Below are positions 1 through 5,260 of a stretch of 7,265 nt of DNA, piece by piece. The position numbers and the translations under genes were made by a program. The notes under the pieces were generated by a model. It had not been told where the DNA came from and did not search any database. It was given only the letters and a program-made list of their open reading frames with translations. The DNA comes from Fimadaptatus sp963928645 (GTDB lineage: Bacteria > Bacillota > Clostridia > Christensenellales > Aristaeellaceae): NCBI GenBank assembly GCA_963928645.1, contig CAWVGT010000205.1:1-7265 (forward strand), in the 5' to 3' direction. How positions within the stretch are numbered: the first letter of the stretch is position 1; each line of letters starts with the position of its first letter.

Positions 1-540
1 GCCGAGGTGTCCGAGCAGATATCCACCGCCGGCAAGGAGGCCAGCGGCACCGGCAACATGAAGTTCATGATGAACGGCGCGGTCACGATAGGCACGATGG
101 ACGGCGCCAACGTCGAGATATTCGACGAGGTCGGCCCGGACAACATCTACATATTCGGCATGCGCAAGGACGAGGTCGAGGAGCTGTACCGCAGCGGCCG
201 GTATTCGTCCAGCGCGATATACGAGATGAACTACGAGGTGCGCCGCGCGATGGAGCAGATGATAGACGGCACGCTCTGTCCCGCCGACCCGCGCATATTC
301 CAGGACATCTACCACTCGCTGCTGTTCGGCGGCAACGGCTCGATGGCCGACGAGTACCTGGTGCTCAACGACATCGGCAGCTACATGCAGACCCACGACC
401 GCATGGTCGCGGACTACTCCCGCCCGGACTGGTGGCGCAAGGCGGCGTACAACACGGCGGCCTCGGGCGTGTTCTCGTCCGACCGCACGATACGCGAGTA
501 TAACGAAAGGATCTGGCACCTGAAGCCGCTTGAGCTATGA
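1..540 (+). CDS. glgP: Glycogen/maltodextrin phosphorylase, C-terminal part (5' end outside window)
   Basis: Alpha-glucan phosphorylase (GT35) removes terminal glucose from glycogen or maltodextrin with phosphate, giving glucose-1-phosphate; it is a cytoplasmic, pyridoxal-phosphate enzyme. The frame is open from base 1 and gives 179 residues. The family signature EASGTGNMKFMMN is at residues 13-25, and Lys21 (bases 61-63) is the expected PLP-binding lysine. It is followed by GAVTIGTMDGANVEI, typical of the phosphate/PLP pocket. The end (SGVFSSDRTIREYNERIW) is the usual phosphorylase C-terminus, so the 3' end is intact. About three quarters or more of the protein lies upstream. The TGA stop overlaps the start of the GH13 gene by 4 bp (ATGA), so the two are probably co-transcribed and translationally coupled. 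Glycogen and maltodextrin phosphorylases cannot be told apart from this fragment. Family identity is near certain. Confidence 0.97.
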   Translation, partial: AEVSEQISTAGKEASGTGNMKFMMNGAVTIGTMDGANVEIFDEVGPDNIYIFGMRKDEVEELYRSGRYSSSAIYEMNYEVRRAMEQMIDGTLCPADPRIFQDIYHSLLFGGNGSMADEYLVLNDIGSYMQTHDRMVADYSRPDWWRKAAYNTAASGVFSSDRTIREYNERIWHLKPLEL

Positions 541-2894
541 GTATAAACGTATTGCACGACTCCAGAGACGAGCTGTACAGGTTGCCCGGGGGCGCGGTGC
601 CCGCGGGCAGCCGGGTGCGCATGCGCTTCTGGGCGGCGCGCCCGTTCAAGCGCGTGCTGCTGCGCGTGTGGACGGACGCCGAGCAGCGCATACCGATGCG
701 CGCGCTGGGCGTGTACTCAGGCGGCATAATGTACGAGGCCGAGCTGCTCCTGCCGAGCAAGCCCGGCCTCTGCTGGTATTGTTTCCTGCTCAAGGACAGC
801 GGGCGCGACTACTGGTACGGCAACGCCGCCGACCACCTGGGCGGCGTGGGCGAGGTGTACGACTACCAGCCGCCGTCGTACCAGATAACGGTGTACGACC
901 CGGCGTTCATGCCGCCCAAGTGGCTGCGCAGCGGCGCGATGTATCAGATATTCCCGGACAGGTTCTTCCGCACCGACATGGGCGCGCAGGGTCGACTGCC
1001 GCAGCCCGCCGGCGCGACCCGGCGCGCATCGACGGCGCCCGGCCCGAGCGAGCTGGGCTGCGCGAGCGACTGCGCGGCGTGCGCTCAGAGGGCGTCATGG
1101 GCCGCAGCGGGCGGTGTGAGCGGCGCGCAATTCCCAGTGGGCAGCGAACCGGGCGCGACCGGCATGGCGGCTGAGAGCGGCTGTGAGGCGCCCAGGCGCG
1201 CGCGCGAGCGGCGGGCCGAGCCGGTGCTGGCGCCGTTTGAACGGGTGCGGCCGGTGCTGCACGCCAACTGGTATGAAAAGCCGCTGCTGGACATATCGGC
1301 AAACGGCGACAACTCGGCGCGCGACTTCTTCGGCGGCACGCTGCGCGGCATAGCGGCCAAGCTGGACTACCTGCAGTGGCTGGGCGTGACGGTGCTGTAT
1401 CTGAACCCGATATTCCTGTCGCCGTCGAACCACCGCTACAACTGCTCGGACTACCTGAGGATAGACCCGCGGCTGGGCGACGAGGCCGACCTACGGCGGC
1501 TGTGCGCCGAGGCGGCGCGGCGGGGCATGCGCGTGATGCTGGACGGCGTGTTCTCGCACACCGGCGACGACAGCGTGTACTTCAACCGCTACGGCACGTT
1601 TGCGAACGCGGGCGCGTGCCAGGGCCCGGATTCGCCGTACTACGGCTGGTACACGTTCGAGCGCTTCCCGGACAAGTACAAGTGCTGGTGGGGCTTTGAC
1701 ACATTGCCCGAGGTAAACGAGGATTCGCGCTCGTTCCGGCGGTTCATATGCGGGCCTGAGCCCGAGGAGGCGCCCATGCCCGACGGGGCGGAGCAGAGCG
1801 CCGCGCCGGCTGGCAGGGCGGAGCGCGGCGAGCCGGTTTGCCCGGAACAAAACGACGCGACGCCGGGCGGGGCGGAGCGCGACAACGCCGACATATGCCG
1901 GCCTGCGCCCGTCGCTGAAGGCGCGGAGCATACCGCGGGCGAATCCGACAATGCGCAGACGCTGCGCTGTCCCGAGGGCGTGGCGCGGCACTATCTGCGG
2001 CTGGGCGTGTCGGGGTGGCGGCTGGACGTGGCCGACGAGCTGCCGATGGACTTTCTTGCGGAGCTCAGGCGCGCGGTGCGCAGCGAAAGGCCCGACGCTG
2101 CGATATTGGGCGAAGTCTGGGAGGACGCCTCGAACAAGGAGGCGTACGGCCAGGTGCGCTGCTACTTTAAGGGCGACACGCTGGACAGCGTGATGAACTA
2201 TCCGCTGCGCGACATGGCGATCGACTTCATACTTGGCCGGATAAGCGCGGGCGACTTTGCGCGGCGCTATCTGGCGCTGGTGGAGAACTACCCGCGCCCG
2301 GCGCTGTACGCGCTGATGAACCTGCTGGGCAGCCACGACCGGCCGCGCATAATGAACCTGATGGCGGGCATGGATCCGAACATGCCGCGCGAGCAGCAGG
2401 CGCAGGCGTCGGTGCCGGCGTACGCGTGCGGGCTGGCGGCGCGGCGGGTCACGGCGCTGTGGCGGCTGATCTGCGCGCTGCCGGGCATGCCGTGCGTGTA
2501 CTACGGCGACGAGGCGGGCGCGCGCGGCATGGGCGACCCGTTCAACCGGGGCACGTATCCCTGGGGCTACGAGGACACGCGGCTGCAGGAGGACTTCCGC
2601 ACGGCGCTGGAAGTGCGGCGAGAGAGCGAGGCGCTGCGCCGGGGCGACGTGCACGTGTACGCGCTGTGCGACGACGTGCTGGCGGTTACGCGCACCCTGC
2701 CCGACGGCTGCGACTATGCGGGCGCGCCCTGCCGCGCCGAGCGGTTTATGGCGATAATCAACCGCTCGCTGAGCGCGGTTACGGTGTGCCTGGACGCGCG
2801 CAGTTTGCAGAGCTATGCGGGGCTGCGGCGCGAGGGCGACATGTATGCGGTCGAGCTGCCGGCGCTCACGACGGGCTACTTTGCCGGGGATTGA
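537..2894 (+). CDS. GH13 alpha-amylase / neopullulanase-type glycoside hydrolase with two low-complexity insertions
   Basis: Retaining hydrolase of alpha-1,4 (possibly alpha-1,6) glucans such as maltodextrin, cyclodextrin or pullulan. 785 residues. Residues 1-110 form an N-terminal beta-type domain (DSRDELYRLPGGAVP). The (beta/alpha)8 barrel starts at YQIFPDRF (136-143). Conserved region I is DGVFSHTG (336-343); GWRLDVADE (493-501) holds the nucleophile Asp497; GEVWE (525-529) holds the acid/base Glu526; LLGSHDRPR (596-604) holds the third acid Asp601. YYGDEAG (655-661) and a C-terminal beta domain (about 735-785) follow. There is no signal peptide, so it acts in the cytoplasm. Family members without insertions are about 620-650 residues; the excess matches two Ala/Pro/Glu-rich stretches at 147-238 and 406-479. 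The start at 537 is chosen for the ATGA overlap with glgP and the normal N-terminus. No strong Shine-Dalgarno is seen, fitting coupled re-initiation. Exact substrate cannot be named; GH13 membership is very sure. Confidence 0.95.
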   Translation: MSINVLHDSRDELYRLPGGAVPAGSRVRMRFWAARPFKRVLLRVWTDAEQRIPMRALGVYSGGIMYEAELLLPSKPGLCWYCFLLKDSGRDYWYGNAADHLGGVGEVYDYQPPSYQITVYDPAFMPPKWLRSGAMYQIFPDRFFRTDMGAQGRLPQPAGATRRASTAPGPSELGCASDCAACAQRASWAAAGGVSGAQFPVGSEPGATGMAAESGCEAPRRARERRAEPVLAPFERVRPVLHANWYEKPLLDISANGDNSARDFFGGTLRGIAAKLDYLQWLGVTVLYLNPIFLSPSNHRYNCSDYLRIDPRLGDEADLRRLCAEAARRGMRVMLDGVFSHTGDDSVYFNRYGTFANAGACQGPDSPYYGWYTFERFPDKYKCWWGFDTLPEVNEDSRSFRRFICGPEPEEAPMPDGAEQSAAPAGRAERGEPVCPEQNDATPGGAERDNADICRPAPVAEGAEHTAGESDNAQTLRCPEGVARHYLRLGVSGWRLDVADELPMDFLAELRRAVRSERPDAAILGEVWEDASNKEAYGQVRCYFKGDTLDSVMNYPLRDMAIDFILGRISAGDFARRYLALVENYPRPALYALMNLLGSHDRPRIMNLMAGMDPNMPREQQAQASVPAYACGLAARRVTALWRLICALPGMPCVYYGDEAGARGMGDPFNRGTYPWGYEDTRLQEDFRTALEVRRESEALRRGDVHVYALCDDVLAVTRTLPDGCDYAGAPCRAERFMAIINRSLSAVTVCLDARSLQSYAGLRREGDMYAVELPALTTGYFAGD
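975..1250 (+). other. In-frame low-complexity insertion 1 in the GH13 protein
   Basis: Residues about 147-238 of the GH13 enzyme, between the first barrel strand (YQIFPDRFF) and DFFGGTLRGI. In relatives this loop is short, roughly RVxxxxW followed by the DFFGG motif; here RVRPVLHANW at 236-245 marks where normal sequence resumes. The extra stretch is rich in Ala, Gly, Arg, Ser and Cys and looks disordered. Reading frame and catalytic residues on both sides are preserved, so the protein is probably still made. Boundaries are approximate because they rest on remembered family layout, not an alignment. Confidence 0.7.
1752..1973 (+). other. In-frame low-complexity insertion 2 in the GH13 protein
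   Basis: Residues about 406-479, between RRFICG and GVARHYLRLG, just before the strand carrying nucleophile Asp497. Relatives join these two parts with only a few residues. The insertion is rich in Pro, Ala, Glu, Gly and Asp. It contains four copies of a degenerate Gly/Arg-Ala-Glu motif at residues 417, 427, 445 and 462 (DNA core GGCGGAGC or close to it, spaced 30, 54 and 51 bp), suggesting growth by slippage or unequal duplication. The frame is kept. Confidence 0.7.
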
Positions 2895-2910
2895 GGCGCT
2901 CAATGGGGAT

Positions 2911-2957
2911 ACCGGGTGGTCGGGTGTACGGCCGCCCGGTCAGACCGTTGACAAAGC
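2911..2957. repeat. Dyad A (left arm missing), hairpin just after the GH13 stop
   Basis: Stem ACCGGGTGG (2911-2919) pairs with CCGCCCGGT (2932-2940) around a 12-base loop, 17 bp after the GH13 stop codon. The outer right arm TCAGACCGTTGACAAAGC follows to 2957, but the matching outer left arm is absent, as if the array abuts the gene end here. No T-run follows the stem, so it would be a weak terminator or a 3'-end protecting structure at most. Confidence 0.7.
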
Positions 2958-3111
2958 CCCGGCGGCTGGACAGCCAGGTTTGCTCCAAGCAGCCATTTGC
3001 AGTGTTCTTTACTGCTCTTGCAAGGTTAGCCTGATGCGCATTGGATCATGTTTTGATTTGGATGTGTTTCTGGTTGCTGTTGCGCATTTGGCCAGGAGGT
3101 CATGTACGCAT

Positions 3112-3176
3112 GCTTTGTCAACAAACTGACCGGGTGGTTGGGTGAACCGGCCGCCCGGTCAGACTGTTGACAAAGC
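3112..3176. repeat. Dyad B, best-preserved palindrome of the array
   Basis: A 26-bp left arm (3112-3137) and 26-bp right arm (3151-3176) around a 13-base loop. By hand comparison 23 of 26 positions are complementary, with one of the other three able to form a G-U pair. Arms are GCTTTGTCAACAAACTGACC and its near-complement. This copy defines the ends of the element. Confidence 0.88.
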
Positions 3177-3214
3177 CCTTGCCGCCGGATGCTGTCAGTT
3201 TCGCCAAACTAGTT

Positions 3215-3242
3215 TTGACTTGTTTGTATATCGGATTATGCA
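3215..3242 (+). promoter_or_regulatory. Promoter-like pair in type 2 spacer (copy 1)
   Basis: TTGACT (3215-3220), 16 bp, TATGCA (3237-3242). It resembles a sigma-A -35 with a weak -10. The same arrangement recurs in the other type 2 spacer, which is the main reason to list it. No gene follows at a fitting distance, so if active it would make a non-coding RNA across dyad C. Confidence 0.2.
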
Positions 3243-3334
3243 AGACAGAGCCGTGATGCAGTATATATATGACGTAATGTGCAGATTCGGATCATGATTA
3301 TTGCAACCGAAGCTGGGCTGTCTGTGTGTGAACA

Positions 3335-3382
3335 GCTTTGTCAGCAAACTGACCGGGTGGTTGGGTGAACCGGCCGCCCGGT
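3335..3382. repeat. Dyad C, right outer arm lost
   Basis: Left arm GCTTTGTCAGCAAACTGACC and the core match dyad B almost base for base. After CCGCCCGGT (3374-3382) the similarity ends abruptly and T/A-rich bases follow. This is the left border of the non-repeat block. Confidence 0.8.
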
Positions 3383-3390
3383 TTTATATT
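3352..3390 (+). terminator. Possible intrinsic terminator formed by dyad C (plus strand)
   Basis: Stem ACCGGGTGG (3352-3360) pairs with CCGCCCGGT (3374-3382), directly followed by TTTATATT (3383-3390), a reasonable rho-independent terminator shape for plus-strand transcripts. It lies about 460 bp after the GH13 stop, so it would catch read-through past dyads A and B. The T-run is interrupted, so strength is uncertain. Confidence 0.45.
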
Positions 3391-4330
3391 GGTCAAAATC
3401 GGTCGCGCGCAGGCTGGGGTATACCAGTCCAGAGGACGCTCTGTGCGGATTTGGGGTAGTGACGGCGGGTGCAGGCGGATGGTTGCGCGGTGTCGATTTA
3501 CGGGCGCGGTATGTTGGCGGGTTTGCCAGGTGTTTGCGCTGTTGCTGGCCTGAGCGGATGCAATTGAGCATTGACGCATTAAGCGGGCTGGAGCGCAGCT
3601 GTGTGGACATAGGTTGGGATTGTGCGGGCACTATGTTGGCGGCGGGATAAAGCGGATTTCTGCGTGCTTCATGATTGTCGCACGGTTGATTTGCTTCCTG
3701 ATGATCTGCGAGCCGATGCGTTCCAGCTTGCTTCCTGAAAACGCTGTAACCATGGTGTGCCTAAGCAGCTTCCCGAAAGCGGCAGTAAAGTTGCGCTCGA
3801 GCAAGCGGATTCGATATGACATCAGCTGGCGGATGCCTATTACGTTGTATCGGCGCGTATGCCAACTGACATGCAGCGCAAGTGAATACGCGGCTGGTTA
3901 ACTGCGCGAGCGCATTGACGCCATCGAATTACATAATCTGCAGGGCGACGTAACTGAACCGCTTGAATAAACATACAGCAAGGCGCATGGCATATGGCCG
4001 GCTTTCAAGCGCAACATACCATGCCGGGCATCATAAGCGCGGCTTGCGAAATGGATAAATCGTTTGAACATTTGGATAATAATCAGCTTGATTCGCCTGG
4101 GCCGTGCGCCTGCTGACCAGTAAAACCGTGGCGACTTTCAAAGCTGTGTCGGGGCTGTTGCCGGATCTAACGCTTTGGCCGCTTTGGATCGTCCATGGAG
4201 AGCGGCGCATTCGCGAGCGGGCGCCCTCGTGCCCCTGAGCCGGGCGTCGCACCGCGGGCCGACAGATCGGATGGCCACTCCAGCGACATGGATCGAACTA
4301 TCGGCGCGCCGTCCATTTGCGAATAAACGC
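3383..4330. other. Non-repeat block inside the array, no intact gene
   Basis: About 0.95 kb with no similarity that I can see to the flanking repeat units. Dyad C loses its right arm at one edge and dyad D its left arm at the other. No open frame here has a convincing start, ribosome site and family-like product. Part of it (about 3613-3967) shows coding-like base patterns broken by stops and is annotated separately. From about 3970 to 4330 I see only short frames, for example 31 codons at 4021-4116, with nothing recognisable. Confidence 0.6.
3613..3970 (+). pseudogene. Possible decayed coding remnant, unidentified
   Basis: One plus frame (codons in phase with 3631) is open from 3613 and reads protein-like (HDCRTVDLLPDDLRADAF), then meets in-frame TGA at 3736, 3817 and 3883. 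After 3883 the next frame continues the pattern (EYAAG, a TAA at 3899, then LRERIDAIELHNLQ) to a TAA at 3968. Hand counts show coding-like asymmetry: about two thirds G/C at first codon positions for 3634-3822 versus under half at positions two and three; about 17/22, 6/22 and 12/22 for 3902-3967. I do not recognise a family. A minus-strand frame over the same DNA (3631-3822, 63 codons) is open too and is an alternative, but has no visible ribosome site. Confidence is low. Confidence 0.25.
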
Positions 4331-4376
4331 CCCCGCGCCGTCAGCTGGCAGTGTGAGGTCAGACTGCCGACAAAGC
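4331..4376. repeat. Dyad D, right half only
   Basis: Right half of the dyad: a core close to that of F (CCGTCAGCTGGCA at about 4338-4350) and right arm GTCAGACTGCCGACAAAGC. The left outer arm is missing. It marks the right border of the non-repeat block and starts the second run of units. Confidence 0.7.
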
Positions 4377-4530
4377 CCGGCGGCAAGACGCTCTATTTAC
4401 TTCAAACAGTTTTTGCAATGCCCTATTGATGACGTTGCGAAGCCAGTCTGATGCAAGCAGAATTCTGTTTTGATTCAGAGGCTTTACCGGTTGCTATTGC
4501 ATATTTGGTCAATCGAACGGTGTGCGTAAT

Positions 4531-4595
4531 GCTTTGTCAATAGACTGATCCCGCGCCGCCATCCAGCAGCGCAGGATTCAGGCCGTTGACAAAGC
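4531..4595. repeat. Dyad E, nearly complete palindrome
   Basis: Left arm GCTTTGTCAATAGACTGATC and right arm ending GGCCGTTGACAAAGC pair over about 22 of 27 positions with one bulge. The core contains CCGCGCCGCCATCC, shared with dyad H rather than with A-C. Confidence 0.85.
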
Positions 4596-4749
4596 CCAGC
4601 AGCTGGACAGCGGATTTTGCGCTAACAGCATTTGCAACGACATATGAGCGATGCTTCAAAACAGATCTGCTGTAAACGGCATTCTGCTTTGATTTGCATG
4701 TTGCTTTGGATGTGATTGCACGTTTGGGCAGGCAGACAGCATACGGCAT

Positions 4750-4814
4750 ACCATGTCAATAGACTGACCCCACACCGTCAGCTGGCAACGTGGAGTTAAG
4801 ACCGCTTACAAACC
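4750..4814. repeat. Dyad F, decayed palindrome
   Basis: TGTCAATAGACTGACC on the left and GCTTACAAACC on the right, with an inner stem CCACACCG...CGTGG. Several arm bases have drifted, but position and spacing (219 bp from E) fit the array. Confidence 0.7.
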
Positions 4815-4961
4815 CGGAGGCTGTACAGCTGGCTGTATTCCAAGCGGCTTTTTGAAGCGGCCCGTGGACAATGTTGCAAAGCCAGTTTGATGCAACCAGC
4901 CTTCCAGTTTGCTTTGCATGTTTTGTCGGTAGCTTTTGCACGCATGGGCAGGCTACGGCAC

Positions 4962-5024
4962 ACTATGTCAGAAGACTGCCCCGCGACGCCAGCGGGCAGC
5001 GCGGGGTTCAGAACGTTGACAAGC
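4962..5024. repeat. Dyad G
   Basis: Left TATGTCAGAAGACTGCC and right GGGGTTCAGAACGTTGACAAGC, with a core of CCCCGCG pairing to CGCGGGG. It is 210-212 bp from F, the shortest step in the array. Confidence 0.75.
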
Positions 5025-5063
5025 CCCTGACCGTCAAAAGCCGTGGGTTCTCAGAAACGAGAT

Positions 5064-5091
5064 TTGATATATGCGCATATTGAATTATGCA
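5064..5091 (+). promoter_or_regulatory. Promoter-like pair in type 2 spacer (copy 2)
   Basis: TTGATA (5064-5069), 16 bp, TATGCA (5086-5091), matching copy 1 in spacing and in the ATTATGCAA block. A transcript from here would run through dyad H and antisense into the gyrA 3' end. The -10 is poor, so this is only suggestive. Confidence 0.2.
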
Positions 5092-5182
5092 AATCGATTT
5101 TACGACGTAGGCCATACGGCCATAATGTGCAGATAAAGGCTATGCTTATTGCAGCAGGCACCGCCCCATCTGCGCGAGCACA

Positions 5183-5242
5183 GCTTTATCAATAACTAAA
5201 CCCCGCGCCGCCATCCTGCAGCGCGGGGTTGCGTTCATGCGA
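5183..5242. repeat. Dyad H, last unit, next to gyrA 3' end
   Basis: Left arm GCTTTATCAATAACTAAACC and a perfect 10-bp inner stem. The outer right arm has drifted (GCGTTCATGC instead of a TTGACAAAGC end). It ends about 20 bp from the gyrA stop codon. Confidence 0.75.
5190..5230 (-). terminator. Intrinsic terminator of gyrA, built from dyad H
   Basis: On the minus strand, AACCCCGCGC (5230-5221) pairs perfectly with GCGCGGGGTT (5208-5199) around a 12-base loop. It is followed by TAGTTATTG, giving a T-rich tail after the stem. The stem begins 30 bp past the gyrA stop. Position, perfect 10-bp GC-rich stem and T-rich tail fit a rho-independent terminator, though the T-run is not continuous. Confidence 0.65.
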
Positions 5243-5260
5243 TACAATCGCCCGCAATCA

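Larger units (their letters stand above)
2911..5242. repeat. Degenerate ~220-bp repeat array between convergent genes (dyads A-H)
   Basis: Fills nearly all of the gene-free stretch between the GH13 gene and gyrA, apart from a non-repeat block at 3383-4330. Each unit has a dyad of about 60-65 bp plus a spacer. Right-arm ends are at 2957 (A), 3176 (B), 4376 (D), 4595 (E), 4814 (F) and 5024 (G), giving steps of 219, 219, 219 and 210 bp within runs; left arms B to C are 223 bp apart and G to H 221 bp. Arms follow GCTTTGTCAAnnnnCTGA and TCAGnnnnTTGACAAAGC. Type 1 spacers (A-B, D-E, E-F, F-G; about 147-154 bp) begin CCCGGCGGCTGGACAGC or similar. Type 2 spacers (B-C, G-H; about 158 bp) share ATTATGCAA, AATGTGCAGAT and TTATTGCA. 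The DNA is clearly less GC-rich than the genes. Function unknown; it could be a repeated non-coding RNA or structural element, or a decayed mobile palindromic element. Confidence 0.85.

Noticed and set aside
1059..1082. CxxxCxxC motif (Cys175, Cys179, Cys182) in the GH13 protein, like a radical SAM cluster site
   Set aside because: It lies in a low-complexity insertion of a hydrolase with no other radical SAM features; chance in Cys/Ala-rich sequence.
1491..2903. 470-codon open frame on the minus strand opposite the GH13 gene
   Set aside because: Arg/Ala/His/Val-rich product with no family features; a by-product of GC-rich third positions in the real gene.
3369..3650. Long plus-strand open frame through the start of the non-repeat block
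   Set aside because: Codon positions show no coding bias (second position as GC-rich as the others) and it begins inside dyad C; probably chance.
4175..4429. 84-codon plus-strand open frame at the end of the non-repeat block
   Set aside because: It runs into repeat dyad D and spacer sequence, lacks a ribosome site and resembles no family.
4537..4941. Two minus-strand open frames (61 and 70 codons) ending with similar residues (GFVNGLNP / GFVSGLNS ... GSVY)
   Set aside because: The similarity comes from the DNA repeat itself; no ribosome site, poor codon pattern, and other units do not keep the frame.
2948..5020. Perfect TTGACA boxes in the right arms of dyads A, B, E and G as promoter -35 elements
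   Set aside because: No acceptable -10 box lies 16-18 bp downstream in these copies; the box is simply part of the palindrome arm.
2911..5242. CRISPR array
   Set aside because: Repeats and spacers are far too long, spacers are homologous to each other, and there are no cas genes.
2895..5260. Replication origin next to gyrA
   Set aside because: No cluster of DnaA boxes (TTATCCACA type) or AT-rich unwinding stretch seen, and no dnaA, dnaN or gyrB in the window.
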